A DNA stretch of 64,000 nt from Ruminococcus sp. FMBCY1. GTDB lineage: Bacteria; Bacillota; Clostridia; Oscillospirales; Acutalibacteraceae. The stretch lies in the NCBI RefSeq assembly GCF_023921805.1, contig NZ_CP074197.1:372001-436000 (forward strand), written 5' to 3'. The notes beneath the pieces were generated by a model. The model was not told where the DNA came from. It saw only the letters and a list, made by a program, of their open reading frames with translations, and did no database searches. This document shows positions 19,007-27,166 of the stretch, piece after piece (positions within the stretch are counted from its first letter, which is position 1; each line of letters opens with the position of its first letter). Both the position numbers and the translations under genes were made by a program.

Positions 19007-19080
19007 TGAGGAATGGTGTAACGGTAGCACGACAGACTCTGACTCTGTTTGTTGGGGTTCGAATCCCTATTCCTCAGCCA
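19007..19080 (+). tRNA. tRNA-Gln (anticodon CTG)
   Basis: A cloverleaf is readable: acceptor TGAGGAA/TTCCTCA, anticodon stem ACAGA/TCTGT with loop CTCTGAC (anticodon CTG), T arm GGGGTTCGAATCCCT, and an encoded CCA. Confidence 0.95.
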
Positions 19081-19085
19081 TTAAA

Positions 19086-19112
19086 AGCCCCGAGTAATCG
19101 GGGCTGTTTTTA
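19086..19112 (+). terminator. Rho-independent terminator between two tRNAs
   Basis: Stem AGCCCCGA/TCGGGGCT with a GTAA loop and a following GTTTTTAT run. It lies directly after tRNA-Gln and ends two bases before tRNA-Pro, so some read-through is needed if both share the upstream promoters. Confidence 0.8.
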
Positions 19113-19113
19113 T

Positions 19114-19190
19114 CGAGGTGTAGCGCAGTTTGGTAGCGCACATCGTTCGGGACGATGGGGTCGCAAGTTCGAATCTTGTCACCTCGACCA
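19114..19190 (+). tRNA. tRNA-Pro (anticodon CGG)
   Basis: Acceptor CGAGGTG/CACCTCG, anticodon stem CATCG/CGATG with loop TTCGGGA (anticodon CGG), T arm with GTTCGAATC, and an encoded CCA. Confidence 0.95.
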
Positions 19191-19196
19191 TCTGAA

Positions 19197-19231
19197 TACG
19201 CCGGGTCACACTGATTCGGCGTAATTTTTTT
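19197..19231 (+). terminator. Terminator after tRNA-Pro
   Basis: Stem TACGCCG/CGGCGTA followed by a run of seven T. Confidence 0.8.
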
Positions 19232-19255
19232 ATAAGACATTTTTGGAGGTTAATT

Positions 19256-19717
19256 ATGAAAAAGGTAGTTTCTTTGGTAACAATATTTGTACTTTGTCTT
19301 ACTGCGCTTGCAGGTTGTTCAGGCAGCAAAGAGGTTGATTTAAAAACAGTTCTTTCTGACATCAACTCTAAGTATTCATTGGACTTAAAAGAGCTTACAG
19401 ATTCTAATGATCTTAAAAAATATTACAGCATAGACACAGAAGATGTTAAGCAGTTTGCGGCAGAAATCAATTCAGACAGCAATTCAAGAGTTGAAATCGT
19501 ACTCGTTGAGGCTGTTGACGCTGACGCTGCATCAAGAGTAAACGATGCGCTTTCTAAGACATACACTTCAATCGTTACACAGTATTCAGGCTACAATGCC
19601 GAAAAACTTCCTATGGTTGAGGCTTGCAAGGTTACACAGGACGGCAACTATGTTACAATGATTGTTGCAGACCAGGGTCCTGAAATTCTTGAAACATTCT
19701 ACGGCTACATAAAATAA
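19256..19717 (+). CDS. Small lipoprotein, DUF4358-like
   Basis: A 153-residue secreted lipoprotein. The signal peptide ends in a lipobox (LTALAGC, Cys at residue 21), so it is probably tethered to the outer face of the membrane. The remaining domain of about 130 residues resembles clostridial DUF4358 proteins of unknown role. A GGAGG box precedes the ATG. It stands alone between the tRNAs and a terminator. Confidence 0.7.
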   Translation: MKKVVSLVTIFVLCLTALAGCSGSKEVDLKTVLSDINSKYSLDLKELTDSNDLKKYYSIDTEDVKQFAAEINSDSNSRVEIVLVEAVDADAASRVNDALSKTYTSIVTQYSGYNAEKLPMVEACKVTQDGNYVTMIVADQGPEILETFYGYIK

Positions 19718-19731
19718 AATCGTCAGATTAT

Positions 19732-19757
19732 ACGGGCGGACGCAGTTCGCCCGTTTT
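19732..19757 (+). terminator. Terminator after the lipoprotein gene
   Basis: Stem ACGGGCG/CGCCCGT followed by TTTTCTG. Confidence 0.8.
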
Positions 19758-19790
19758 CTGTGTTATTAAACTTTTAACGGGAATATTGCT

Positions 19791-22025
19791 ATGGTACAAT
19801 CAGAATTAAAAAAACAGTTTTCACATATGAATAATATGCAGCAGCAGGCTGTATTTTGCACAGAAGGCCCTTTGCTTATACTTGCGGGTGCAGGCTCGGG
19901 CAAAACAACCGTTCTTGTAAACAGAATTGCGTATATTTTGCAGTCTGAACTTTGCAAACCGTGGCAGATACTTGCAATTACCTTTACAAATAAGGCGGCA
20001 GGGGAGCTTAAAGAAAGAATCTGCAACGCTGTTCCGGAAGGCGGTTCGGATATTTGGGCGGCTACATTTCACTCTACCTGTGCGAGAATTTTAAGAAGAT
20101 ACGGCGACAGAATCGGTTTTACAAGTCATTTTACCGTTTACGGTACTGACGATCAGAAAAAACTTGTAAAAGATATTTTAAAACAGCTTAATTATGACGA
20201 AAAAATGTTGCCGGTAAAAAGAGTGCTCAACGAAATTTCAAAAGCCAAGGATGAAATGCTTACTCCGCAGGAAATGCTCAAAAGAGCAGGTTACGATAAC
20301 CTCAAGCAGTCCGTGGCAAAAGTATATGAAATTTACCAGTCAAGACTAAAAACCGCAGATGCAATGGACTTTGACGATATGCTCTGCAAGACTGTTGAGC
20401 TTTTTCAAAAATGTCCCGATATACTTGAATTCTATCAAAATCAGTTTAAATACATAATGGTTGATGAGTATCAGGATACAAACAAGGTGCAGTATAAATT
20501 TGTGAGTATGCTCGCCGCAAAATACGGCAACATCTGCGTTGTAGGTGATGACGACCAGAGTATTTACAAATTCAGAGGTGCTACAATTGAAAATATCCTT
20601 TCTTTTGAAAACACCTTTAAAGGCGCTAAGATGATAAGACTTGAGCAGAATTACCGCAGTACACAGAATATTCTTAATGCGGCAAACGGTGTTATTTCTA
20701 ACAACACAATGCGTAAGGGCAAAACTTTGTGGACTGAAAATGCCGTTGGCGATAAAATTGAGGTGCATACTTCCGATTCCGAGCGTGACGAAGCTCAATT
20801 TATTGCAAAAACTATACTTGACGGTGTTGCAGACGGCAGAAAATTCTCTGATTTTGCAATTCTTTACCGAATGAATGCGCAGTCAAATGCCATTGAGCAG
20901 GCTTTGTCAAGAAGTGGTATTCCGCATAGGGTAATCGGCGGCAGACGATTCTATGACAGAGAAGAAATCAGAGATATGGTTGCATATCTTCAGGTTATTA
21001 ATAATCCGCACGACGATGTCAGACTGGGCAGAATTATTAATGTGCCAAAGCGTGGTATTGGCGCAACTACACTTGAAAAAGCCTCTGAAATTGCCGCGGG
21101 ACTCGGCGAAAGCATATATTCCGTAATTAAAGATGCAGATGTATATCCACAGCTTTCAAGAGCCGCAACAAAGTTAAAGAGTTTTGTTGCGCTGATTGAC
21201 GGTCTTATGGAGGCTGAACAAAGCGGAGATTATTCTCTTGCGGAATTATACAATCTTATTCTCGAACATACAGATTACGAAAAATATTTAAAAACAGAGA
21301 AAGACAACCCCGATGTAAGAATTGAGAACATCGAAGAGCTTTCTTCAAATATTATCAAATTTGAAGAGGATTACGCAGAAGAAGCGTCACTTTCAAACTT
21401 CCTTGAGGAAATTTCATTGCAGACAGATATTGATAACTATGATGCAGAAGCGGATTCATCGGTAATGATGACATTGCACAGCGCAAAAGGACTTGAATTT
21501 CCCGTAGTTTTCATTGCAGGTCTTGAAGAAGGTGTGTTCCCGTCAATTGCCACAATGATGAATCCCGATGAACTTAACGAGGAACGCAGACTTGCTTATG
21601 TAGGTATTACAAGAGCAAAAGAAAAGCTATACATTACCAAGGCAAAGTCAAGAATGTTGATGGGTCATACAAGCTATAACAAAGTATCACGCTTTGTAAA
21701 TGAAATCCCGCCCGAATTACTTAATTATACAGGCGAGAAAAAGACTTTTGCGTCAACAAACGGTTTTTCCGCATCCTCAAGTCATATCAGTATCGGTGCC
21801 GGTTCAAAATTCACACCTAACAAAAGTTTTAATACATTTACTAAACCTGCCGTTAAATCGGGTACTGTTTACAAAAAAGGAGATTGCGTATTCCATAAGG
21901 TATTTGGCAAAGGTATGATTATGAAAACCGAAAAAATGGGCAACGACACAATGCTTGAAGTTGCTTTTGATAAGGCAGGCACAAAAACTCTTATGGCTAA
22001 TTTCAGTAAAATGGAAAAAATCTGA
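19791..22025 (+). CDS. pcrA: UvrD/PcrA-type DNA helicase
   Basis: A 744-residue SF1 3'-5' helicase acting in repair and in clearing replication conflicts. All core motifs are present: LAGAGSGKTTVLVNRIAYI (residue 30), MVDEYQDTN near 222, GDDDQSIYKFRGA near 247, TLHSAKGLEFPVVFIAG near 563 and ERRLAYVGITRAKEKLY near 600. The C-terminal GDCVFHKVFGKG segment matches the PcrA tail that contacts RNA polymerase. Confidence 0.93.
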   Translation: MVQSELKKQFSHMNNMQQQAVFCTEGPLLILAGAGSGKTTVLVNRIAYILQSELCKPWQILAITFTNKAAGELKERICNAVPEGGSDIWAATFHSTCARILRRYGDRIGFTSHFTVYGTDDQKKLVKDILKQLNYDEKMLPVKRVLNEISKAKDEMLTPQEMLKRAGYDNLKQSVAKVYEIYQSRLKTADAMDFDDMLCKTVELFQKCPDILEFYQNQFKYIMVDEYQDTNKVQYKFVSMLAAKYGNICVVGDDDQSIYKFRGATIENILSFENTFKGAKMIRLEQNYRSTQNILNAANGVISNNTMRKGKTLWTENAVGDKIEVHTSDSERDEAQFIAKTILDGVADGRKFSDFAILYRMNAQSNAIEQALSRSGIPHRVIGGRRFYDREEIRDMVAYLQVINNPHDDVRLGRIINVPKRGIGATTLEKASEIAAGLGESIYSVIKDADVYPQLSRAATKLKSFVALIDGLMEAEQSGDYSLAELYNLILEHTDYEKYLKTEKDNPDVRIENIEELSSNIIKFEEDYAEEASLSNFLEEISLQTDIDNYDAEADSSVMMTLHSAKGLEFPVVFIAGLEEGVFPSIATMMNPDELNEERRLAYVGITRAKEKLYITKAKSRMLMGHTSYNKVSRFVNEIPPELLNYTGEKKTFASTNGFSASSSHISIGAGSKFTPNKSFNTFTKPAVKSGTVYKKGDCVFHKVFGKGMIMKTEKMGNDTMLEVAFDKAGTKTLMANFSKMEKI

Positions 22026-22037
22026 TGAGGTGATTTT

Positions 22038-23234
22038 TTGAAGGCTTTAGCAAAATCATTAATGTGCGTAGCTATGGCGGCGTGTTCCGCAGTTGCATTT
22101 ACAGGCTGTGACAATGATTCGGAATCTTCGGCTACAACAGCACCGCAGACTACAAATTCTACAGGTGCATCGACGCAGGGACTTACCGTTGCGCCTGCAA
22201 CTGCTGATGAAGTACCTACTAATCCTGCATATAATTTTACAAAATTAAAACAGGATACCGACAGCATAACAGCTAAGTTCGATAATACACTTGTTGCAAG
22301 TAAATTCAGAGGAACTGTATATTATAAACTCGGAAATGATTTTGAATATATAGGCAATAACGGCTATGCCGACAAGGGTTCGCATACATATAATTCACTC
22401 AATACAAATTACTACATAGGTTCGCTTACAAAGCAGTTTACCGCTGCGGCTGTTATGATTTTACAGGAGCAGGATAAGCTGAGCACAGATGATACGCTTG
22501 ACAAGTATTATCCCGATTATAAGTACGGTTCGGATATAACTATCCGTAATTTGCTTACAATGACAACAGGCTTGCCGGATTATCTCGGCAAATCTGACGA
22601 AAGCGTGCGTGCAAATGCTCCGCAGTACGATATTTCAGAGAAAAATTCCGCTAAAGATAATCATTCTGTTATTTTAAAATGGATATTATCACAAGAAATT
22701 GATAATGATGAAGAAAATTACAGCTATTCAAATTCCGATTATTTTATTCTCGGTGACATAATCGAAAAGGTAAGCGGAAAAAGCTATGAGGAATTTTTGA
22801 AAGAAAATATTTTTGAGCCGCTCGAAATGACTTCGACAACCTTTGAGAGCACAGACCAACTTGCTACAGGTTATCAGGATATTTTTGACGATGAGTGGAA
22901 TATTTATCCGGGTGTTGCGTATTCTTCTACGGGTCTTATCTCCAATTTGAGTGATTTGCTTAAATGGACAGATGCTATTACGGGAAGTGAATTGTTGTCT
23001 GCAAAATCCAAAGAAGAAATGTTCACTCCTTATAAATCAAGTTTTGCGTACGGTTTGTATGTTGACGATTGCGGTAATTATTATTGTGACGCAGCATTCT
23101 ACAGATTTAATGCAAGAATTGTATTTGCGCAGGACCAGAGCAAAGTATTCATCGCTTTTTCAAATTATACGCAGTCAAATCCGAAAGCTGTAAACAAAAA
23201 CCTTGATGAAATTTTAAAGCCTTATTTAAAATAA
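22038..23234 (+). CDS. Serine hydrolase, class C beta-lactamase/PBP4* family, lipoprotein
   Basis: A 398-residue surface lipoprotein. The lipobox (VAFTGC) puts the lipidated Cys near residue 29, followed by a Thr/Ser/Ala-rich linker. The catalytic SxxK motif is SLTKQF near residue 135 and the Tyr-x-Asn motif lies in YSYSNSDYF near 235. Such proteins are peptidases or esterases of the cell envelope, and resistance to beta-lactams should not be assumed. Translation starts at TTG after GAGGTGA, 12 bases after pcrA. Confidence 0.85.
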   Translation: MKALAKSLMCVAMAACSAVAFTGCDNDSESSATTAPQTTNSTGASTQGLTVAPATADEVPTNPAYNFTKLKQDTDSITAKFDNTLVASKFRGTVYYKLGNDFEYIGNNGYADKGSHTYNSLNTNYYIGSLTKQFTAAAVMILQEQDKLSTDDTLDKYYPDYKYGSDITIRNLLTMTTGLPDYLGKSDESVRANAPQYDISEKNSAKDNHSVILKWILSQEIDNDEENYSYSNSDYFILGDIIEKVSGKSYEEFLKENIFEPLEMTSTTFESTDQLATGYQDIFDDEWNIYPGVAYSSTGLISNLSDLLKWTDAITGSELLSAKSKEEMFTPYKSSFAYGLYVDDCGNYYCDAAFYRFNARIVFAQDQSKVFIAFSNYTQSNPKAVNKNLDEILKPYLK

Positions 23235-23267
23235 ATCAACTCAATATTCACAATTAAGTATAACCTT

Positions 23268-23314
23268 CATAAAATGTATTGTTACAGAGCGTAAGCCTGT
23301 TAATACATTTTATG
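23268..23314 (+). promoter_or_regulatory. Hairpin ending at the ribosome binding site
   Basis: A perfect 13-bp inverted repeat (cataaaatgtatt and its complement) with an inner acag/ctgt pair. It ends one base before the GGGGG box that serves the following gene. It may be a terminator of the upstream gene or a control element of the next one. Confidence 0.5.
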
Positions 23315-23327
23315 GGGGTTAATTTTT

Positions 23328-24173
23328 ATGCCAGATGTATCATACGGCACAGTACCACGGCAGTCGGGCAACGAACCGCTTACCGAAAACAAATGCACAG
23401 ACGCTGTCTGCATAAACGCAAGCCGTATTTATGACAGTTGCGGCTCAAAGGATTGCCTTAGCAATCTTGCGGTTTATTTTACACCTTGCAGTCAATCTGT
23501 TATCAATAACGCATCATCTGTAAAAATCTGCAAGGCAAGCGTTATAACCGCCGATGTAAGCGTTGAATCAATCGCTTTTCATCGTGGCTGTTATGCGGTT
23601 GATGTTACATTCTATTTTGATATTTCTCTTGAGGCATATACCTGCGGTTCAACAATTCCGTCACGGGTAAACGGACTTGCAATTTACGGTAAAAGGTCGG
23701 TTCTTTACGGCAGTGAATCAAATTCAAAGAGCTTTTCGAGCGACAGTTGTATAGTTTGCTCTCAACCTGTTACATCATGCGGTTGCACGGAGTTTTTACC
23801 AAATGCAACAGTACAAATTTCCGAACCTATGGCTCTTTCGGCACGACTTATAAAAGGAAGTGTTCCGCAGCTTCCTTGTGCTCCTATACCTGAATGTGTA
23901 ATAACATACTTTGGTGACGATTTTGCTGTGACCGGAGATGCGAGCGTAAGTGCCACTATCGGTATTTTTACAATTACACAGCTTGAGAGAAATGTACAGA
24001 TTATGATTCCGTCATATGATTTTTGTATTCCTCGCAAGGAATGTAAGCCTGAAAGTGACGACCCGTGCGAAGTATTCAGCAGGGTAGATTTCCCTAACGA
24101 ATCATTCTTCCCGCCGAATGCAAGACCTGAAGAAAGAGAAAAATGTAATTTTGAGTGTGGCTGTAACGGCTGA
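23328..24173 (+). CDS. Cys-rich conserved clostridial protein, function unknown
   Basis: A 281-residue protein with no signal peptide and about 23 cysteines, including clusters CTDAVCINASRIYDSCGSKD near the start and CNFECGCNG at the end. I recognise the opening pattern (ENKC-DAVCI-ASRIYDSCG-KDCL) as a family widespread in sporulating Clostridia, but no function is known to me. A role in the cross-linked spore coat is a guess from the Cys content. It is its own unit, with a hairpin upstream and a terminator downstream. Confidence 0.7.
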   Translation: MPDVSYGTVPRQSGNEPLTENKCTDAVCINASRIYDSCGSKDCLSNLAVYFTPCSQSVINNASSVKICKASVITADVSVESIAFHRGCYAVDVTFYFDISLEAYTCGSTIPSRVNGLAIYGKRSVLYGSESNSKSFSSDSCIVCSQPVTSCGCTEFLPNATVQISEPMALSARLIKGSVPQLPCAPIPECVITYFGDDFAVTGDASVSATIGIFTITQLERNVQIMIPSYDFCIPRKECKPESDDPCEVFSRVDFPNESFFPPNARPEEREKCNFECGCNG

Positions 24174-24180
24174 CAAAGAA

Positions 24181-24213
24181 AAAGGCAGGCAGTTTTTACT
24201 GTCTGTCTTTTAG
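24181..24213 (+). terminator. Terminator after the Cys-rich gene
   Basis: A 13-bp stem, AAAGGCAGGCAGT against ACTGTCTGTCTTT (two G-U pairs), with a TTTT loop. Confidence 0.8.
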
Positions 24214-24298
24214 CTTGTTTCATTAAAGTTAAGGTGAATTATGTTTTGATTTGAAGTTTGTATTAATAATTTTCTAATCTGAAAATCGACCTAAAGAA

Positions 24299-25591
24299 TC
24301 ATAACGAAAATTTTTGTTTGAAAAGTATTTCGATTAAATCCGCTGTTTTTTCATAACCGAAGTCATTTGATTTTATAGTCAGATTGTAATTTTTTGCATT
24401 GCCCCAATCTGTATTCGTAAAGTATTTGCAGTGCGCAGAGCGTTCTCGGTTTACTTTTCTTACTTGCTTGGCGGCATTTTCATGTGAAAGGTGATCTCTT
24501 TCTTTTACTTTTTCAATTTCACTTTCTTCATCTGCGGTTATAAATACATTGTAAATATGTTTTTTGTTTCTTAAAATATAGTTTGCAAGTCTGCCGACAA
24601 TTACACAGTTTTCGGTTTTGGCAAGGTGCTTAATAACCGATTCTTCTTTTTTGAACAAGCTGTTGATATTAGGAACAGTATCACCGTTGTTTTGCTGGTA
24701 CCATTCAAAAAAGTCGTTAAGCGCTGATTTGTCAAGAGTTTGCTCGTTGTGTTCTATGTATTCAGGTGAATATCCGCTTTCCTGCATTACAAGTTTTATA
24801 AGTTCGGTGTCATAATATTTGTATCCGAGTTTTTCGGCAAGAATTTTTCCTATTGCTCTGCCTCCGCTGCCGTATTCTCTTGAAATGGAGATTACATAAG
24901 TAGGTTTGTCATCTGTTTCAGCGGTATCATCTGCAATTTTGGTTTTGCCTAAGAGTTTATCTCTGTATTTTCCGAACACTTTATTTATTATACCGAGAAT
25001 AAATCCTACAAGAAAAGCGGCAATTACTGTGCCGATTCCCACACTGCCGAGATTGTGGATAAAAATAAGGCAAGATACACCTGATATAATAACCATTGTT
25101 ATGTCAAATGCCATTTTTACCTTTGAAAATTCAATCTTAGTTACTTGCGAAACCGCACTCATAACGCCTTCGCCCGCAAGCGGGATAACATCGGTAGGCA
25201 AGTAAAGGAAAATACCGATAGCAACAATTGCGGCACTGATGAGTACCATAATAATTCTTATTACGATATTGTCGGGAGTGGGGAAGAAGCTTACAAGATA
25301 ATTACAGAATGTTGTGAAATAACCGAAAACAACGCCTACGGGAATCTGTAATAAGCTGATCAGTTTAAAATTCTTTCTGAGAATAATTAATTGTATTAAT
25401 ACCAATACAATATGAAAAAGTATGGTAGCCTTTCCCATTTCAATTCCCCATATACAGGTCATAGTGTAGGGGATAGAACTTACAGGCGATACACCGAGGT
25501 TCGATTTAACGGAAATTGCTATACCTATTGTCATTATAAATAAACCTACAAGGTACATCGGTAGTCTGATTTTCATATTTTTTAAATTCAT
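24299..25591 (-). CDS. YczE-type membrane protein fused to a cytidylate-kinase-like domain
   Basis: A 430-residue two-part protein. Residues 1-210 hold about five membrane segments (MYLVGLFIMTIGIAISVKS and others) of the YczE/YitT-like family. Residues 230-430 are a cytidylate-kinase-like P-loop domain, with ISREYGSGGRAIGKILAEKL near 235, CVIVGRLANYIL near 330 and a basic lid KERDHLSHENAAKQVRKVNR. Such fusions occur in Clostridia; substrate and role are unknown. It overlaps the marR gene upstream by four bases and so shares its control. Confidence 0.8.
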   Translation of the reverse strand: MNLKNMKIRLPMYLVGLFIMTIGIAISVKSNLGVSPVSSIPYTMTCIWGIEMGKATILFHIVLVLIQLIILRKNFKLISLLQIPVGVVFGYFTTFCNYLVSFFPTPDNIVIRIIMVLISAAIVAIGIFLYLPTDVIPLAGEGVMSAVSQVTKIEFSKVKMAFDITMVIISGVSCLIFIHNLGSVGIGTVIAAFLVGFILGIINKVFGKYRDKLLGKTKIADDTAETDDKPTYVISISREYGSGGRAIGKILAEKLGYKYYDTELIKLVMQESGYSPEYIEHNEQTLDKSALNDFFEWYQQNNGDTVPNINSLFKKEESVIKHLAKTENCVIVGRLANYILRNKKHIYNVFITADEESEIEKVKERDHLSHENAAKQVRKVNRERSAHCKYFTNTDWGNAKNYNLTIKSNDFGYEKTADLIEILFKQKFSL

Positions 25592-26028
25592 TGTTGTTTT
25601 TCCTCCTTATCATATTCAAGCATATTTTCATAGACACGCATTAATAAATCGTTAAATTTTTGCTTTTCATCTTCATTAAAATTTTTAAGAGCTGCATTTT
25701 CAATTTTTTTAAATTTTCTGTTTAGATAATCAATGTATTCTTTGCCTTTGTCAGTCAGGAATACATACAGGGAGCGGCGGTCACCGTTGAGCATTTTTCT
25801 TTCAATATAGCCTTTAGTTTCCATTCCTTTGAGAATAACTGTAATTGATGCCGGCTCAATATGGCAGCCTTTAGCAATGTCTTTTTGCACGCAGCCGTTA
25901 TGATTTTGCAGATAGTCGAGTATTTTTGGCTGTCCCGGAGTAAGACCCGAATCCTTTATACTTGCAAGCAGTGCCTTTTGAACTAAAAAATGATCTGCCA
26001 TTAGCAGATAATGTATTGATTCTTTCAT
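25588..26028 (-). CDS. MarR-family transcription regulator
   Basis: A 146-residue winged-helix repressor. The core HNGCVQKDIAKGCHIEPASI (recognition helices) and the wing with RKMLNGDRRSLYVFLTDKG are typical. It is first in a two-gene operon with the YczE-kinase fusion, so autoregulation through the A+T-rich repeats upstream is likely. The ligand is unknown. Confidence 0.88.
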   Translation of the reverse strand: MKESIHYLLMADHFLVQKALLASIKDSGLTPGQPKILDYLQNHNGCVQKDIAKGCHIEPASITVILKGMETKGYIERKMLNGDRRSLYVFLTDKGKEYIDYLNRKFKKIENAALKNFNEDEKQKFNDLLMRVYENMLEYDKEEKQQ

Positions 26029-26040
26029 ACTACACCTCTA

Positions 26041-26070
26041 TAGTTAAAATTCTAATAATTAAAATCCTAA
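26041..26070. repeat. Tandem 15-bp direct repeat before marR
   Basis: Two adjacent copies, tagttaaaattctaa and taattaaaatcctaa, match at 13 of 15 positions, immediately upstream of the marR start. A likely operator for the MarR protein, by position only. Confidence 0.5.
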
Positions 26071-26193
26071 TTAATTATATGCTTGTAAAACGACAAAATC
26101 AATATTTTGACAAATGTTCTCGCTTTTATATAAAAATTGCTGTGATTACTTTTTATAATATGTGAAAATCAGTGTTAAAATTTATTCATTTTA

Positions 26194-26222
26194 TTGACAA
26201 AGCATTTTTGCAGTGATAACAT
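26194..26222 (+). promoter_or_regulatory. Promoter of the LRR-dockerin gene
   Basis: TTGACA, 17 bases, TAACAT, with the start codon 33 bases further on. Confidence 0.6.
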
Positions 26223-26255
26223 AGAAATATAAATATATTAGTTAGGGGTTATAAA

Positions 26256-27080
26256 ATGAAAAAATTTAAAAAAGCTATTACAGCTATAATTGTTACCGCA
26301 ATGCTTGCTTCCGCATTTTCTGCAATACCTTTCACTGCAAACGCAGTCGAAGTAAATGTACCAAAGGTTTCGCAGAGCAGAGATGCTGTGCATTCTGTTG
26401 TAACAAGCGGCGACTACCGTTATGAGAACATTGATGGCAAGTCAATTATTTTTTGGGAATACCTTGGCAGTGATACCGATGTAGTTATTCCGGAACAGAT
26501 TGACGGCAAAACCGTAACTATGCTTGCTCGTGGTGCGTTTTATAATAAAACAAATTTGAAAAGCATCACTCTTCCCAAAACTCTTACATACATTAAGGGT
26601 TGTGCTTTTTGGGGTTGCACAAGCCTTGAAAGCGTAGTAATTCCGGACGGTGTTTCAACTATTGAAGAGTATGCCTTTACAGAGTGCTACAATCTTAAAA
26701 GTGTAACTATTCCTAAGAGCGTAACCTCAATTGGCGATAGATTATTCTTCCTCCTTAACTCAGACATTACAATTTATGGCTACGAAGGTTCGTATGCACA
26801 GAGTTATGTAAACTCTTACACCGATAGCAACAAGCTGAAATTTGTGGCTATTGATGGCAAAAAAGTGCTCAAGGGTGATGCAAATGGTGACGGGATTGTA
26901 AATGTTTCCGATGTTACATCTATGCAGTTACATATTGCGGGTTCTAAAAATGATGACGGTATGCCTATAATAGATGAAAGCGACAAGGCGGTACTTGAGG
27001 CACTCGATCTCAACGGTGACGGTCAGCTTACAGTATTAGATGTAACTGAGCTTCAGATGTATATTACAGCTCAAAATTAA
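26256..27080 (+). CDS. Secreted leucine-rich-repeat protein with a C-terminal dockerin
   Basis: 274 residues: signal peptide (KKAITAIIVTAMLASAFSAI, cleavage after the Ala of TANA), then BspA-like LRR_5 repeats (LKSITLPKTLTYIKGCAFWG and following, residues 60-190), then a type I dockerin (residues 205-272). The dockerin has two calcium loops, DANGDGIVNVSD and DLNGDGQLTVLD. Dockerins bind cohesins of cell-surface scaffoldins, so the protein probably joins a cellulosome- or amylosome-like complex. A paralogue lies at 42784. Confidence 0.88.
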   Translation: MKKFKKAITAIIVTAMLASAFSAIPFTANAVEVNVPKVSQSRDAVHSVVTSGDYRYENIDGKSIIFWEYLGSDTDVVIPEQIDGKTVTMLARGAFYNKTNLKSITLPKTLTYIKGCAFWGCTSLESVVIPDGVSTIEEYAFTECYNLKSVTIPKSVTSIGDRLFFLLNSDITIYGYEGSYAQSYVNSYTDSNKLKFVAIDGKKVLKGDANGDGIVNVSDVTSMQLHIAGSKNDDGMPIIDESDKAVLEALDLNGDGQLTVLDVTELQMYITAQN

Positions 27081-27118
27081 ATATTCATATACCTTATCAT
27101 ATACCTTATAAACAAAAG

Positions 27119-27147
27119 AAGTGCAGCTCGTATGAACTGCACTTTTT
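27119..27147. terminator. Terminator after the LRR-dockerin gene
   Basis: Stem AAGTGCAG/CTGCACTT followed by a T run. It lies between convergent genes. Confidence 0.75.
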
Positions 27148-27166
27148 GCTTGCTGTAATTTTGCTT

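Noticed and set aside
22038..23234. Beta-lactam resistance gene
   Set aside because: The SxxK/YxN family also covers many esterases and peptidases; nothing in the sequence or context points to drug resistance.
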